Assembly: GCF_010015445.1 (NCBI RefSeq)
Contig: NC_053112.1
Span: 5,724,964-5,788,963, forward strand
From: Perca fluviatilis
Lineage: Eukaryota > Chordata > Actinopteri > Perciformes > Percidae
Direction of reading: 5' to 3'
DNA: 64,000 bases
The notes beneath the pieces were generated by a model. The model was not told where the DNA came from. It made no database searches and saw only the letters and a program-made list of their open reading frames with translations. The position numbers and the translations under genes were made by a program. Shown here piece after piece: positions 1 to 10,088 of this stretch. How positions within the stretch are numbered: position 1 is the first letter of the stretch; each line of letters opens with the position of its first letter.

Positions 1-1310
1 TGCACCGGTGCGACCTAGGAAAAATCTTAGTCGCACCCTTACAAATTTTGGTCGCATTTGGTCGCACTCTCGAGCCCTGCCCTTAACTCAAAGGAAGTTT
101 CACGTAATCTGAGAAAATTCTGTGATGGGCCCGTGGAAGAACTCTGTGAAATGAACTTAAGTTAAGGAAAAGGTCGTGGGTAGGCTTAGGCCGGTTACAC
201 ACTGCAGGCGTGGCGTGAGCGTGGCGTTTCTGTTGCGTGGATTTTTCTACGTCTTTAAACACCAGAAAGGTGTCTGACGCGGCGCTGCTGCTGCTAGCCT
301 TGTCTGGACACATGGATGTTTCCCATTGATAGAATTAAATACCGTGTTAAACATAAATATATACCGATCTGATTACAACAAAGACAACGTCGGCTGTATT
401 GACGGCAAAATAGGCTCCAGAATATTTCCTTCTCGATTGACAGGTGCAATATTAGAAAATCGATTTGTTTTTTTTAATTCCATTCATATATCTGCATTTA
501 TATCAAAACCTCGAGGCTTTCAAACATCAACATGTCATTTATTAATATGTATTTGTGTCTAAATGACATATAAACATATTTTCCTATTCTATTTCTAGCA
601 TGCACGCGTCTCACACCGGCAGTGTGTAAGCTCTAACCTCTTAACATGGGAGCCGAAATATAAACGGACACGCCACGCGGCTGACATGTTCGCGCGACGC
701 TTCCAGTGTGTAACCGGGTTTAGGAAAACGTGACACGCAGGACCCGATCCCCGGTCTCCTGGGTGAAAGTCCTGTGTTGTTTGACCCATCCTCCCCCCCC
801 AACCAATCTCCTTCTGCGGATTTTCGGCATTTCATACCCCTCGCTACCGTAATCGCTCCTAATGCTACGTCATCTTCTCATTGACTTTAGTTCGTCATTG
901 TTTTCCATGGTGGCCACACAAAAATTTTCACACATTCAACGCTCTTCAAAAGCTCAACAAGTGATCAGTTCACTACTTTCATTGAATTTTGGTGTTTTAT
1001 TAAATTTGATAGCATTTGATTAAACAATTTAAGAAAATTGATAAAAGTGACAAAAATGTCAGAAAACAAATCGACAAAAACACTAGAAAATGTGACAAAA
1101 ATTTGGGGAAAAAAGTTAATTATATTTGACAAAAACAAATCGGGAAAAGCGAAAAAGTTTCAAGACAATGAAAACGTTGACAAAAAAGGTTTAGATTACA
1201 ATTTTTGACCCAAAAAGACATCCATTCACCAAATGGAAAGGCAACAGTGACAGTACTCTGATCCAATGGATTGGGGCGAACCGGGGGGGGCAATCATATT
1301 TCAGGGTCTA
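1..1310. other. Intergenic sequence, no gene recognised
   Basis: No convincing exon or domain is visible. Bases 600-860 share short stretches with 15640-15780 (a 'gggtttaggaaaa' block followed by 'tttcggc(a)tttcatac' and 'gctaccgta'), so this is probably an old interspersed repeat. Bases 960-1240 are A-rich with many 'gacaaaaa' words. Small open frames here look random. Confidence 0.5.
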
Positions 1311-1316
1311 ACCCCC

Positions 1317-1712
1317 CCAACCCCCAGACTGTCTTCTACCCACCTACTGAGCAATTTTTAATATTTAATACTATTGATAATATTGATAATACTGTGCAAT
1401 TCCATTACCATGCAATATCATTACTCTCATTGTCCAATATCTATTACTCATTGAATATGATCACCACTATTGGGCAATATTCAAATAATGTGCAATACCC
1501 CACTACATATCACACTGTATTTTAAACCATACTTATTTTTCATATAGTGTCCAAATGTTCAATTGTGCACCTTACTCCCCTTTTTTTGCACTGCTTATTT
1601 TATTCCATGTTGTTATATTTTTTACGTACATGTTGGCACTGGAAAATGAGTTGCTTTTAATCTAATTGTAAATGTGTATAGTGGCAATAAAAGGCATTAT
1701 ATTCTATTCTAA
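1317..1712 (+). mobile_element. Retroposon 3'-end fragment (non-LTR type tail)
   Basis: The segment contains repeated 'gataatattgataatactg' and 'gcaatat' words. It finishes with an AATAAA-like signal ('gcaataaaaggcatt') and a short ATTCT-type tail at about 1683-1712. Its first part recurs at 5850-6038. An AATAAA signal followed by a short tandem tail is typical of teleost non-LTR elements or SINEs mobilised by them. The exact family cannot be set from sequence alone. It abuts the 3' end of the first Ig receptor copy. Confidence 0.5.
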
Positions 1713-1736
1713 TCCTGCAGCGATACCGAGAGCCGA

Positions 1737-2470
1737 TTATTTACCGACACTTCCCCTCTGTAGTCGGTTTTGGGCGAGGGAATAAACACACTCCTCACCG
1801 CTGCGTCCTTTAGCTGTTGGCTTGTTAACAGCGCTGTTCAGATTATTACTGGGTGGCGTGGAGGTGCTCGCCGGTTCACTGATGCTCGTCCAGTAGTACG
1901 GACTTTCAAAATGAGAGTCCCTCCCTCTCGGCTGCTCCTCGTTGGCTTCAATCTCCTCATAAATCGCCTCGCCGGTTACAGTTTGGTCCATGTTGTTGTT
2001 GCGAGTGCTTCTCTCCGTTCTGTTTTTGAAGCAGAATCTCAGAGTTAAGATCACCAAAAGCACCAACACGGCACCGACAACTACACCGACAGCCACTTTC
2101 CAAAAGTCTGAGGGTTGTTGGTTCTCTGTGTCTGGTTTAATGCCGAAACCCAGTCCATTGTTTCTCTGTGTGACTGGTACATTTCCAGCACTTGGGGCCA
2201 ACACGTTGGGAGGAGTTATCACATTCAGAAATACTTGTTTTTTATTACACCAATACAATGTTGAATCAAAGGATGTAACCCTTCTTATTACCAGGGAGTT
2301 GTCTGCCAGAGAACTGTAGCGTTTGACAGATGTTTTCTCCTCGCCATTTGTGATATTAACCAAAATCACAAGGTCACCATGTCTGTAGCGGCTCCATGTT
2401 ACATCCCCCTTCTTATGAGGACAGGGAAGAGTAGCCGTTGTGTTCTGCCGCACATTAAATATAGGTGTGC
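1737..2470 (-). CDS. Ig-domain transmembrane receptor, main exon (copy A, open)
   Basis: About 245 codons are open from a splice acceptor (polypyrimidine tract plus CAG just upstream of 2470) to a stop at 1737. The exon encodes one Ig fold with paired cysteines in LPCPH and YWCNK and the core tryptophan in VTWSR. A linker, a roughly 20-residue hydrophobic helix (VAVGVVVGAVLVLL...) ended by RFCFKNR, and an approximately 95-residue cytoplasmic tail follow. The tail contains IYEEI and CVYSLA tyrosines. YEEI matches the classical Src-family SH2 preference; neither site is a strict ITIM. The acceptor is phase 1, as usual for Ig exons. The apparent TTG start lies in the intron, so a signal-peptide exon must lie upstream (above 2492) and I could not find it. 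Ig, transmembrane and tail in one exon is unusual. This is the only undamaged member of the array. Ligand and exact family are unknown; a membrane innate receptor is inferred. Confidence 0.75.
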
Positions 2471-2518
2471 CTGTGAAGTAAAAAGGAAGCAATGAGTGAT
2501 ATATTTTTGGTGTAACTC

Positions 2519-2650
2519 CACAGTTTAACCACTGGCGAATAACATTAAGTTATAACTTAACTTTACTGCCTGTTAGTGTACTAACAGAAGTGCCCAGTTT
2601 GAGACACACTATATGTGTGAATGACATCAACTAACAGGAAGTCAACACAG
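2519..2650. repeat. Array module upstream of Ig copies (TAAGTTATAACTTA-containing)
   Basis: The segment from 'cagtttaaccactgg' through 'ctgcctgttagtgtactaac' to 'ctaacaggaagt' recurs next to other Ig copies: near 16545-16610 continued at 17190-17265, at 22233-22310, and at 11006-11090 and inverted at 11330-11440. It contains the palindromic core TAAGTTATAACTTA. It is either part of the duplicated gene's 5' region or an old MITE carried along with it. Confidence 0.55.
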
Positions 2651-2657
2651 GGCCATG

Positions 2658-2708
2658 GCTGTTGCCTAGCAATGGAATTCTAGAATTCAGGTATTGCTAG
2701 GCAACAGC
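2658..2708. repeat. Perfect hairpin-forming inverted repeat
   Basis: A 16-bp arm GCTGTTGCCTAGCAAT is followed by a centre holding the palindrome GAATTCTAGAATTC and then by the exact reverse complement of the arm. The other array copies lack the second arm at this place (for example near 22318). Confidence 0.8.
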
Positions 2709-2887
2709 AATTCCATTGAAATGGTCAAATGCCCACATAAAAAAAATCTGAAAACATAAGATTCATGTCCCTTCACTGGATTTAGGGTTAAATGATTTCA
2801 TTATAGTGTTGAGCAGTGTTTCTCAAAGTTTTTTTTACAATAATGTTCCCATTTTGAATTTAGTTTTTAAGCCAAGTAGCCCATTTT

Positions 2888-3046
2888 TGGCATTTTGAGG
2901 CCTTTACTTGACAGGACAGCTTAGACTTGAAAGTGAAGAGAGAGGGTGAATGACATGCAGCAAAGGGTCGCAGGTCAGAATTGAACCCGCAAGCCTATCT
3001 ACATGGGGCGCACGCTCCACCAGGTGAGCTACCCAGGCACCCCTTA
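2888..3046 (-). mobile_element. tRNA-derived SINE, copy 1
   Basis: Read on the minus strand, it starts with a tRNA-like head containing an A-box-like 'TAGCTCACCTGGTGGAG' and a B-box-like 'GGTTCAATTC'. A non-tRNA body ('CTTTGCTGCATGTCATTC', then a pyrimidine-rich stretch) follows. This pattern is common to teleost tRNA SINEs. A second copy lies at 22475-22658 in the same orientation and array position, so it predates that duplication. Confidence 0.75.
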
Positions 3047-3090
3047 ACTGAAAAAACATTAAATCGTAATGAAAACAATGAGACAAAAAC

Positions 3091-3400
3091 GTTTTTTTAA
3101 ACGGTAGAAAGAAGGAAGGAAGGAAGGCAAGAATAGGTCGACAAATGTGAGAAGGAAAAACTTTGAAAAAAGCTGAAAAAAAACTTTATATAAAGCTACA
3201 AACAGTAGTAGGAAGGAAGACAAGAAAAGGTCCAAAGAAGGCCACAAAAACATCACATTTGGTATAAAATAAAGGGCTCCATAAGGAACAATGGTCTGGT
3301 AACTGAAATACATTTAGCAAAAAAATCTCAAGTACACCTGCTTCTGTTTGAGAAATACCAGTGTAGATCATTGAGATATAAAATGTATTGAGCCCAAAAA
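3091..3400. repeat. Array module alpha (A-rich segment), copy 1
   Basis: The segment begins with 'aaacggtagaaagaaggaagg' and runs through 'ggctccataaggaacaatggtctggtaac' to 'cattgagatataaaatgtattgagcc'. Similar copies are at 11588-11880, 17670-18012 and 22712-23012. Open frames on either strand are unsupported by codon structure. It marks one boundary of the amplified block. Confidence 0.7.
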
Positions 3401-3403
3401 TAC

Positions 3404-3460
<57 letters not shown>
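3404..3460. repeat. (GATA)n microsatellite
   Basis: About 14 uninterrupted GATA units follow array module alpha. The 22.7-23.0 kb paralogue has one in the same place (23012-23076). The 11.6 and 17.7 kb paralogues have a non-expanded 'atagatatga', so expansion happened in only some copies. Confidence 0.9.
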
Positions 3461-3611
3461 CTTCATTCATCCTGAGGGAAATTTTAGGCATCCAGTAGCT
3501 TAGACAACCATAACACAACAAACACACATAGGGCCTTATTTTAACGATCTAAAACGCAAGTAGCTAGATATCATGTTGACAAAAAAAAGCTGACAAATTA
3601 GGTTTTCTCAC

Positions 3612-3790
3612 CGTTCAAGCTGAGACCGAAGCTTCCAGCGAGGAGGAGGAGATAGAGCAACATCTCTGCAGCCGGCGGACCTTGTGAAGTGACATACGAC
3701 TAAAATACTGTCTTCTTTGTATCTGAGGGGAAGTTCTGACGAACGAGGTTATGATTGGACATGCAAAGTAGCTGTTATTTTTAATACTGT
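3612..3790 (+). repeat. Array module beta (acidic ORF-like segment), copy 1
   Basis: This holds a GAG-rich stretch encoding an AETEASSEEEE-like peptide in one frame, followed by a segment whose better-preserved copies read SLSDIRLKYCLL and then a stop. In this copy the frame stops early ('ccttgtgaag'). Other copies are at 11918-12080, 18040-18230, 23205-23380 and 38630-38760. Confidence 0.6.
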
Positions 3791-3905
3791 GTGACTATTA
3801 GATCAGCAGTACATGTGAGGACAAGCTGATTTATATCTTGAAAACAACTATAGTTCCTTGAAGGCGTCTGAAATGAACGATTGTCCTATGTTCCCACATT
3901 TTTAA

Positions 3906-5586
3906 AGGGGTGATAGAATGCAAAACTGATTTTACCCTGTCATAGTTGAATAACGACAGTTCGGTGGGTAAATAGGACATACATAGAAGCTCAAAGTCCC
4001 ATTGACACCCCTTTACTATGAAAATCTCATATTTTGAAACTGCCGCTGAAAACGGCCGAATCTAAACAAAGCTGGAAGTTGACGTCAACCTCCCAAAAAC
4101 CGGAACCTTTGTCAGCCCATGGGTGTATTAAGAGAACAGTCACGCCCCAACATTTACATAGGCTACACAACTGACCTGAGATCAGGTAGTCTTCTGAATC
4201 TAGGTAGGTCACGCAGATCTCTGCTATTCCATTACAAAATTCACTTCTGAAACTTTTTTATGTGCGAAATCAACTATGTAAAGCTCAAATATGGGCCGCT
4301 TTACGAAAATGTATGGCTAATTGCAAATTTTGTCCGACTGTGTGTCTAATGGACTACTAAACGCCGGTGCTCTGACAGAGCTCCAGGGCCTGCAACTCTC
4401 CTCTTCCTGCTAGCTAAATGCCCGGTGTATGTGAGTGAGAGCACAGTCAGCGAGCTTGTTACACCAGCAATCTCTTACCACAGGTTCCAGTTTATGTTTT
4501 CATGTGTGTAATTATAATGTGTTGAGTTATTTAATCAAACGATTGGGGAAATAAACACCGCTTGTCCGCGAGTCTCATTGATAGCGCCTGCGGCTGGATG
4601 TAGCTCTATCAGTGAGAGCTAGCTAGCTAGCCTCCTCTTAGAATTCCTCTGAAATTCACAAATATTCATTAACTTGAAATCGTACACCGTTGTTAGCTTT
4701 ATAAGACATTTAGGGAGATGTTGTATAAGTGGCGTGACGAAATTCAAACTGTAAATATACTTTATTTATGCCAAAATGAAGCTAACTATCAGTGATTTGT
4801 AGCTACACATAGCTAGGATTGAAGGGACAGTCATAGACAACGAAACCCCTAATCTTCACAAAAATTAATTAACTTGAAATCGGACACCGTTGTTAGCTTT
4901 AAGACCTTTAGAGATATGTTGTATAAGTGGCGTGACAAAATTCAAACTGGAAATATAGCTTCTAGTTATGCCGGCAGCTGACAGCCAGCCTAGATTAACT
5001 GGAACTGTTGTAAGAGATTGCAGGTGTAACAAGCTCGCGGACCGCGCTCTCACACACGGGCCATTTAGCTAGCAGGAAGAAGGGAGCTGCAGACCGGGGT
5101 CTGTGGAGGAAGGCAGGCCGGGGTCTGTGGAGGAAGGCAGGCCGGGAAGCGAGGCAGCAACACAGGCAGCACCAGCAGCTGAACTCCGACACACAGTCTT
5201 ACCAAATTTGCAATAAGCCATCAATTTTCGTAAAACGTCCCATATTTGAGCATTATATAGTTGATTTCTCGCTTAAAAAAGTCTCAGAAGTGAATTTAAT
5301 AACGACAAACAATGTATAACTTTGCAGTGAGACCTGCTGTCGAGTCTCCCATGTGTTTCTATGTAGTTTGCTCAAACCAATCAGCGCGCACCTCATTCTG
5401 AATATTCATGAGCATACCATATTTGGAAGAAAAGCTCTTGTTCCAAATAGAGCCATATTCACAGGGTAGTTAAGGGCCTAATAAAATAGCATTCGGGCAA
5501 TTTTCAGCCCAAACAATGTTACATACCCCATTAGGAGACCTTAAGGAACAGTGTAAAATACCCTATATAATCATTCTATCACCCCT
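3906..5586. mobile_element. TTAA-flanked foldback DNA transposon (non-autonomous)
   Basis: The element starts AGGGGTGATAGAATG and ends with its reverse complement CATTCTATCACCCCT. Direct TTAA duplications flank it at 3902-3905 and 5587-5590. The arms extend several hundred bases inward: 'cagcgagcttgttacacc' near 4450 is matched inverted near 5025, and 'cttctgaaacttttttatg' near 4243 is matched inverted near 5275. No transposase frame is present. TTAA targets fit piggyBac or Kolobok superfamilies. The paralogous module near 12215 and 18345 lacks the element and reads 'cccacattt/ctaag', which confirms an insertion. Length is 1681 bp. Confidence 0.8.
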
Positions 5587-5850
5587 TTAAGAAGAAAATG
5601 TTTCAATGAAAATTAGGCCCTATGTTCCCACAGCCCTACACAGTTCCCAAATTTCTAAGATTTTTTCCAAAATATGTTCCCACATTTCCTTTTTCATAAA
5701 TTTGTATCAGATGTTATAACCCTGACCCTAACCCCTAACCCTAAAGATGTTGTGAGAGGATAGGGATTAAATTGAAGGGAAATGTAGGAACACAGATCTA
5801 ATGAAGATCTAATTTTGAAACTGTCCTAGAATTGTGGGAACATAGGGCTT
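5587..5850. repeat. Array module gamma (TTCCCACA foldback repeat), copy 1
   Basis: The left arm carries 'ctatgttcccacag' and 'tatgttcccacatttcc'; the right arm carries 'ttgtgggaacataggg'. The centre has degenerate 'ccctaacccctaaccctaaa'. The TTAA element at 3906-5586 interrupts its left side. Other copies lie at 12205-12485, 18335-18590 and 38855-39062, where the inverted arms are clearer. Confidence 0.65.
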
Positions 5851-6038
5851 GTGGCAACCCCCAGAATTTTTTCTACCCACCTACTGTGCAATATTTAATA
5901 TTTAATACTATTGATAATATTGATAATACTGTGCAATTCCATTACTGTGCAATATATGTATACTGTACAATATTACTCTCATTGTCCAATATATATTACT
6001 CATTAAATATGATCACCACTATTGGGCAATATAGTATA
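5850..6038 (+). mobile_element. Retroposon fragment similar to 1321-1495
   Basis: Shares the 'ttctacccacctactg', 'gataatattgataatactg' and 'atgatcaccactattgggcaat' blocks with the element at 1317-1712 but lacks its 3' tail. It ends abruptly at the Ig fragment beginning at 6041. Confidence 0.5.
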
Positions 6039-6040
6039 AA

Positions 6041-6270
6041 AATACAATGTTGAATCAAAGGATGTAACAGTTCTTATTACCAGGGAGTTGTCTGCCTGTG
6101 AATCGTAGCGTTTGTCAGATGTTTTCTTATTGCCGTTTGTGAGATGACCAGTTCATAGGCAGGTCTTATCTATGTTTTCTATGATCCTGAGAGCCGATTA
6201 TTCACCGTCACTCCCTGTCTTTAATGGGTTTTGGGCGAGGGAATACACACACACTCCTCACTGCTACGTC
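6041..6270 (-). pseudogene. Ig receptor fragment (copy G)
   Basis: Minus-strand bases 6041-6145 encode a piece of the Ig domain around ADNSLVIR and KTSDKRY with substitutions. Bases 6180-6265 match the 3' end of copy A ('gagccgattatt...gttttgggcgagggaata...actcctcac'). The transmembrane and tail regions between them are missing, so this is a deletion relic joining mid-domain sequence to the 3' flank. Confidence 0.7.
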
Positions 6271-6284
6271 CTACCTTGTGTTGT

Positions 6285-6880
6285 CCCATTTTCAATGTTT
6301 TTTTAAATCAGAAATATGGATTTTGTTGTGGAAAATCTGTTCGATGTTCGGTGATAAAGCTGGAAATTAAGATTGTCTGACACACTGGAGTTTCCTATGT
6401 TATTTTCTTTATTCTTCTTGCAAGTAGAAGGAGACAGTTTAACAGAGTGACAATGCAGTCTGTGAAAGTGTGTCAGCGAACAAAGAAACTTCAGGATTTT
6501 ATGGGTGAGCATGCAGAGGGAGGGACTGTATTTCTTGTCGACTCAGCAATCCTTTTACTGCTGAGTCTGAGCTTTTCAGAAAAGACTGCTACAGGCTATT
6601 GAAGTTGGCCCTCTGTCAGGTACTTCCAAGTGTGGAGGCTACACAAGAGGGAGGGGGGCCGCGTAGCCTCAGTACTACGGAGGCAGGAGAATCCATGATT
6701 GCCTCTTAAGATAAGAGAGTACTTATAATGTATCCCTATAACTGATATATTGTAATATCATATAGAAAACAGAGTAAATATCGTATAGTATGAAAGTAAA
6801 TACATATAAAGTCATAAAAATATAAAACCCATGAAGCAATGGCTAATATATATTCATTCAAGTTCATGGTCACAAAGGGT
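6285..6880. repeat. Segmental duplicate shared with 23940-24480
   Basis: The two segments are almost identical, including an open minus-strand frame of 69 codons at 6303-6512 and 23956-24165. That frame encodes the same peptide in both but has no recognisable domain. Each lies just downstream (3') of an Ig copy (B and F). The identity exceeds that between the Ig copies themselves, indicating recent duplication or gene conversion. The 69-codon frame is most likely untranslated. Confidence 0.65.
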
Positions 6881-6967
6881 TGATTGTTGGCTTGTTAAAT
6901 GTGCTGTATAGATTATTACTGGGTGGCATGGAGGTGCTCTGTGGTTCACTGATGCTCGTCCAGTAGT

Positions 6968-7524
6968 TTAAAAATAAGAGTCCCTCCATCTTGGCTGCTT
7001 CTTGTAGACTTTCATCTCCTCATTTATCGGCTCGTCGGTTACAGTTTTGTCCAAGTTGTTGCGAGTGCTTCTCTCCGTTCTGTTGTTGAAGCAGAATCTC
7101 AGAGTTAAGGTCACCAAAAGCACCAACACGGCACCGACAACTACACCGACAACTACACCGACAGTCAGTTTCCTAAAACCTGAAGGTTGTTGGTTCTCTG
7201 TGAAACCCAGTCCGTTGTTTCTCTGTGTGACTGGTACATTTCCAGCGCTTGGGTCCACATTGGGAAGAGTTATTACATTCAGAAATATTTGTGTTTCATT
7301 ACACCAATACGTTGCCGTATCAAAGGATGTAACATTTCTTATTACCAGGGAGTTGTCTGCCAGAGAACCGTAGCGTTTGTCAGATGTTTTCTCCTCGCCA
7401 TTTGTGATAGTATCCAGAATCACCAGGTCACCTTTTATTAAGCGGCTCCATGTTACATCCCCCTTCTTATGAGGACAGGGAAGAGTAGCCATTGTGTTCT
7501 GCAGCACATTAAATGTAGGATTGT
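6968..7524 (-). pseudogene. Ig-domain transmembrane receptor, truncated (copy B)
   Basis: It has the same layout as copy A: acceptor at 7525, Ig cysteines in LPCPH and YWCNE, a transmembrane helix with a duplicated GVVVGVVVGA motif, and a tail. A small deletion after RDSYF creates a stop at 6968, removing about 60 tail residues including the second tyrosine. The residual tail is still recognisable downstream at 6880-6967. The YEEI-type site reads INEEM here, so the tyrosine is lost. No signal-peptide exon was found. The upstream exon-like frame with a GTAAGT donor at 7569-7574 (ATG at 7639-7641) is charged rather than hydrophobic. Probably non-functional or a tail-less variant. Confidence 0.7.
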
Positions 7525-7761
7525 CTGTGAAGTAAAAAGGAAGCAATGAGTGATATATTTTTGGTGAAACTTACTTCTGTAAATCATAAATATATGTTCC
7601 TGGTTAGTTTCTTCACATTCCTCATCACGTTTCCCTCTCATAATAGGCTCCGGCTCTTTTTGGGAAGATGATTAACGCCAAAAACATTAGAATTTACTAA
7701 TTTTAATTTAAACAATATTACACTTGAGGGTTTGATTTAACGTCATTATTGGTACGATGTT

Positions 7762-9122
7762 GATCCAATGTTGACCTAAATGACTAATGATGATAAATAG
7801 AATCCACCTGTGTGTAATCAAGTCTCCGTATAAATGCACCTGCTCTGTGATAGTCTCAGAGGTCCGTGTAAAGCGCAGAGAGCATCATGAAGAACAAGGA
7901 ACACACCAGGCAGGTCCGAGATACTGTTGTGGAGAAGTTTAAAGCCGGATTTGGATACAAAAAGATTTCCCAAGCTTTAAACATCCCAAGGAGCACTGTG
8001 CAAGCGATAATATTGAAATGGAAGGAGTATCAGACCACTACAAATCTACGAAGCCCGGGTCCCTCTAAACTTTCAGCTCATACAATGAGAAGACTGATCA
8101 GAGATGCAGCCAAGAGGCCCATGATCACTCTGGATGAACTGCAGAGATCTACAGCTGAGGTGGGAGACTCTGTCCATAGGACAACAATCAGTCGTTATAC
8201 TGCACAAATCTGGCCTTTATGGAAGAGTGGCAAGAAGAAAGCCATTTCTTAAAGATATCCATAAAAGTGTCGTTTAAAGTTTGCCAAAAGCTACCTGGGA
8301 GACACACCAAACATGTGGAAGAAGGTGCTCTGGTCAGATGAAACCAAAATCGAACTTTTTGGCAACAATGCAAAACGTTATGTTTGGCGTAAAAGCAACA
8401 CAGCTCATCACCCTGAACACACCATCCCCACTGTCAAACATGGTGGTGGCAGCATCATGGTTTGGGCCTGCTTTTCTTCAGCAGGGACAGGGAAGATGGT
8501 TAAAATTGATGGGAAGATGGATGGAGCCAAATACAGGACCATTCTGGAAGAAAACCTGATGGAGTCTGCAAAAGACCTGAGACTGGGACGGAGATTTGTC
8601 TTCCAACAAGACAATGATCCAAAACATAAAGCAAAATCTACAATGGAATGGTTCACAAATAAACATATCCAGGTTTTAGAATGGCCAAGTCAAAGTCCAG
8701 ACCTGAATCCAATCGAGAATCTGTGGAAAGAACTGAAAACTGCTGTTCACAAACGCTCTCCATCCAACCTCACTGAGCTCGAGCTGTTTTGCAAGGAGGA
8801 ATGGGCAAAAATGTCAGTCTCTCGATGTGCAAAACTGATAGAGACATACCCCAAGCGACTTACAGCTGTAATCGCAGCAAAAGGTGGCGCTACAAAGTAT
8901 TAACTTAAGGGGGCTGAATAATTTTGCACGCCCAATATTTCAGTTTTTTATTTGTTTAAAAGGTTTGAAATATCCAATAAATTTCTTTCCACTTCATGAA
9001 TGTGTCCAACTTGTTGTTGATTCTTCACAAAAAATAACAGTTTTATATCTTTATGTTTGAGGCCTGAAATGTGGCAAAAGGTCGAAAAGTTCAAGGGGGC
9101 CGAATACTTTCGCAAGGCACTG
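7762..9122 (+). mobile_element. Tc1-family transposon, 5'-truncated
   Basis: The right terminal inverted repeat ends in 'actttcgcaaggcactg' followed by TA at 9123-9124. The left repeat is missing: similarity to the complete copy at 31077-32704 begins near 'gatccaatgttgacc'. The transposase reading frame lies inside. The element sits between Ig copy B and the hAT-like insertions. Confidence 0.85.
7887..8902 (+). pseudogene. Tc1 transposase, frame-broken
   Basis: The product is a Tc1-type DDE transposase that binds the terminal repeats and moves DNA by cut and paste into TA. The N-terminal paired-like helix-turn-helix region is present (MKNKEHTRQVRD..., IPRSTVQ). The catalytic residues are visible in [16 protein letters not shown] and [11 protein letters not shown], with 34 residues between the second D and E (DD34E). 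The 7887-8252 frame shifts near 8195 ('cgttatactgc') and again around 8270-8310, so two open segments must be joined. The GRPSK-like linker reads SPGPSK. It is no longer able to produce a full enzyme. Confidence 0.85.
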
Positions 9123-9279
9123 TAAACACCAAACTGCTTTGCTAGCTCAATCGTGTTGTAACCAAGATATCTGCTAAAAAAAATAACGTTTCCATCGACA
9201 GATTTAGCTCCTGCATGTCCACGAAAAGCACATTTTGTAACTATTTTCAAGATAGCGCCAAGTCACCAGCACAGCTGAT

Positions 9280-9977
9280 CAGTTTTGCCAACTCTTTTTC
9301 AATGAAAGTAGCTAGCACCATCTCCAAACGTCGCTAAAAGTAGCTAGATGACATCATACGCTCCTTTGCATATTTGTGACATCCATTCGCAATCATTTGC
9401 ACAAAGCGTAGTGGTTGTGTCAGCAAGGTAGATAGAAAGAAAAAGAAATCTTTAGCCAAATAATCACAAATTCATCAATAATCACAAATTCAATCAATAA
9501 TGTTAATAATGTTAATGTAAACTATATTTGAAGTAAATAAAAGAAATTCTATGAAGGGAGGGGAAAAGGATCGATAAATAATTCTCAAAGAAGGTTGGCT
9601 AGCCCAGGGGGAGGACAGCTCAGTGGCGTCTTTCTCCCGTCGCATCCTGCTGTCTCTCGTAGCTACACTGGCCCCCGCACCCTGTCCCTTCTCCCCTTTC
9701 TACCTGCCTGCGCACTGCACACATAGACTGCAAATATTAACAGTCTATGGCTGCACATGAGGAGAGAGGGGAGGAGGGGCTGCACCTCTGCTCCTCAGTT
9801 ACAGAACAGAAGAGAGAGGAGACTGTTTTGGCAGCCACAGGAGAGAAATACCTTGGATGCTCGCTTTCTACAGAAAGTCGCCAGATTTGTCGATAATCGC
9901 TTTTGTGAAAAAAAGTTGCTAAGGGGGTCTGAAAAGTCGCTAAATCTAGCGATGAATTCGCTAAGTTGGCAACACTG
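9280..9977. mobile_element. Non-autonomous hAT-like element
   Basis: The ends read CAGTTTTGCCAACT and, inverted, CAGTGTTGCCAACT. Near-perfect 8-bp duplications flank them (CAGCTGAT at 9272-9279, GAGCTGAT at 9978-9985). CAG-starting ends with 8-bp duplications fit the hAT superfamily. The interior (698 bp in total) has no transposase, only short chance frames. Confidence 0.7.
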
Positions 9978-10088
9978 GAGCTGATCCAAACATTAACTAA
10001 ATGGCCCCAAGTTGATTTCCTGTTGCGGTGTAGCCTATTGGTGTATCTCAAATCGCACACTTCTGTACTAACATTAGCTATTTTGAGT

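Noticed and set aside
1737..2470. CVYSLA and IYEEI as ITIMs
   Set aside because: The -2 residues are C and A and the +3 residue in YSLA is A; neither fits the (S/I/V/L)xYxx(I/V/L) consensus.
2471..2492. TTG start giving MLPFYF at the N-terminus of the Ig copies
   Set aside because: These bases form the polypyrimidine tract and CAG of a splice acceptor, so they are intronic.
2960..3040. Genuine tRNA gene (also 22560-22650 and 58995-59060)
   Set aside because: A- and B-box-like motifs occur but no full cloverleaf is apparent, and a SINE body follows in each.
6303..6512. 69-residue identical frame also at 23956-24165
   Set aside because: Identity reflects a near-identical segmental duplicate; no domain, and non-coding bases are equally conserved.
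7575..7641. Possible leader exon for Ig copy B (ATG plus GTAAGT donor)
   Set aside because: The encoded peptide is highly charged, not a signal peptide, and copies A and F do not conserve it.
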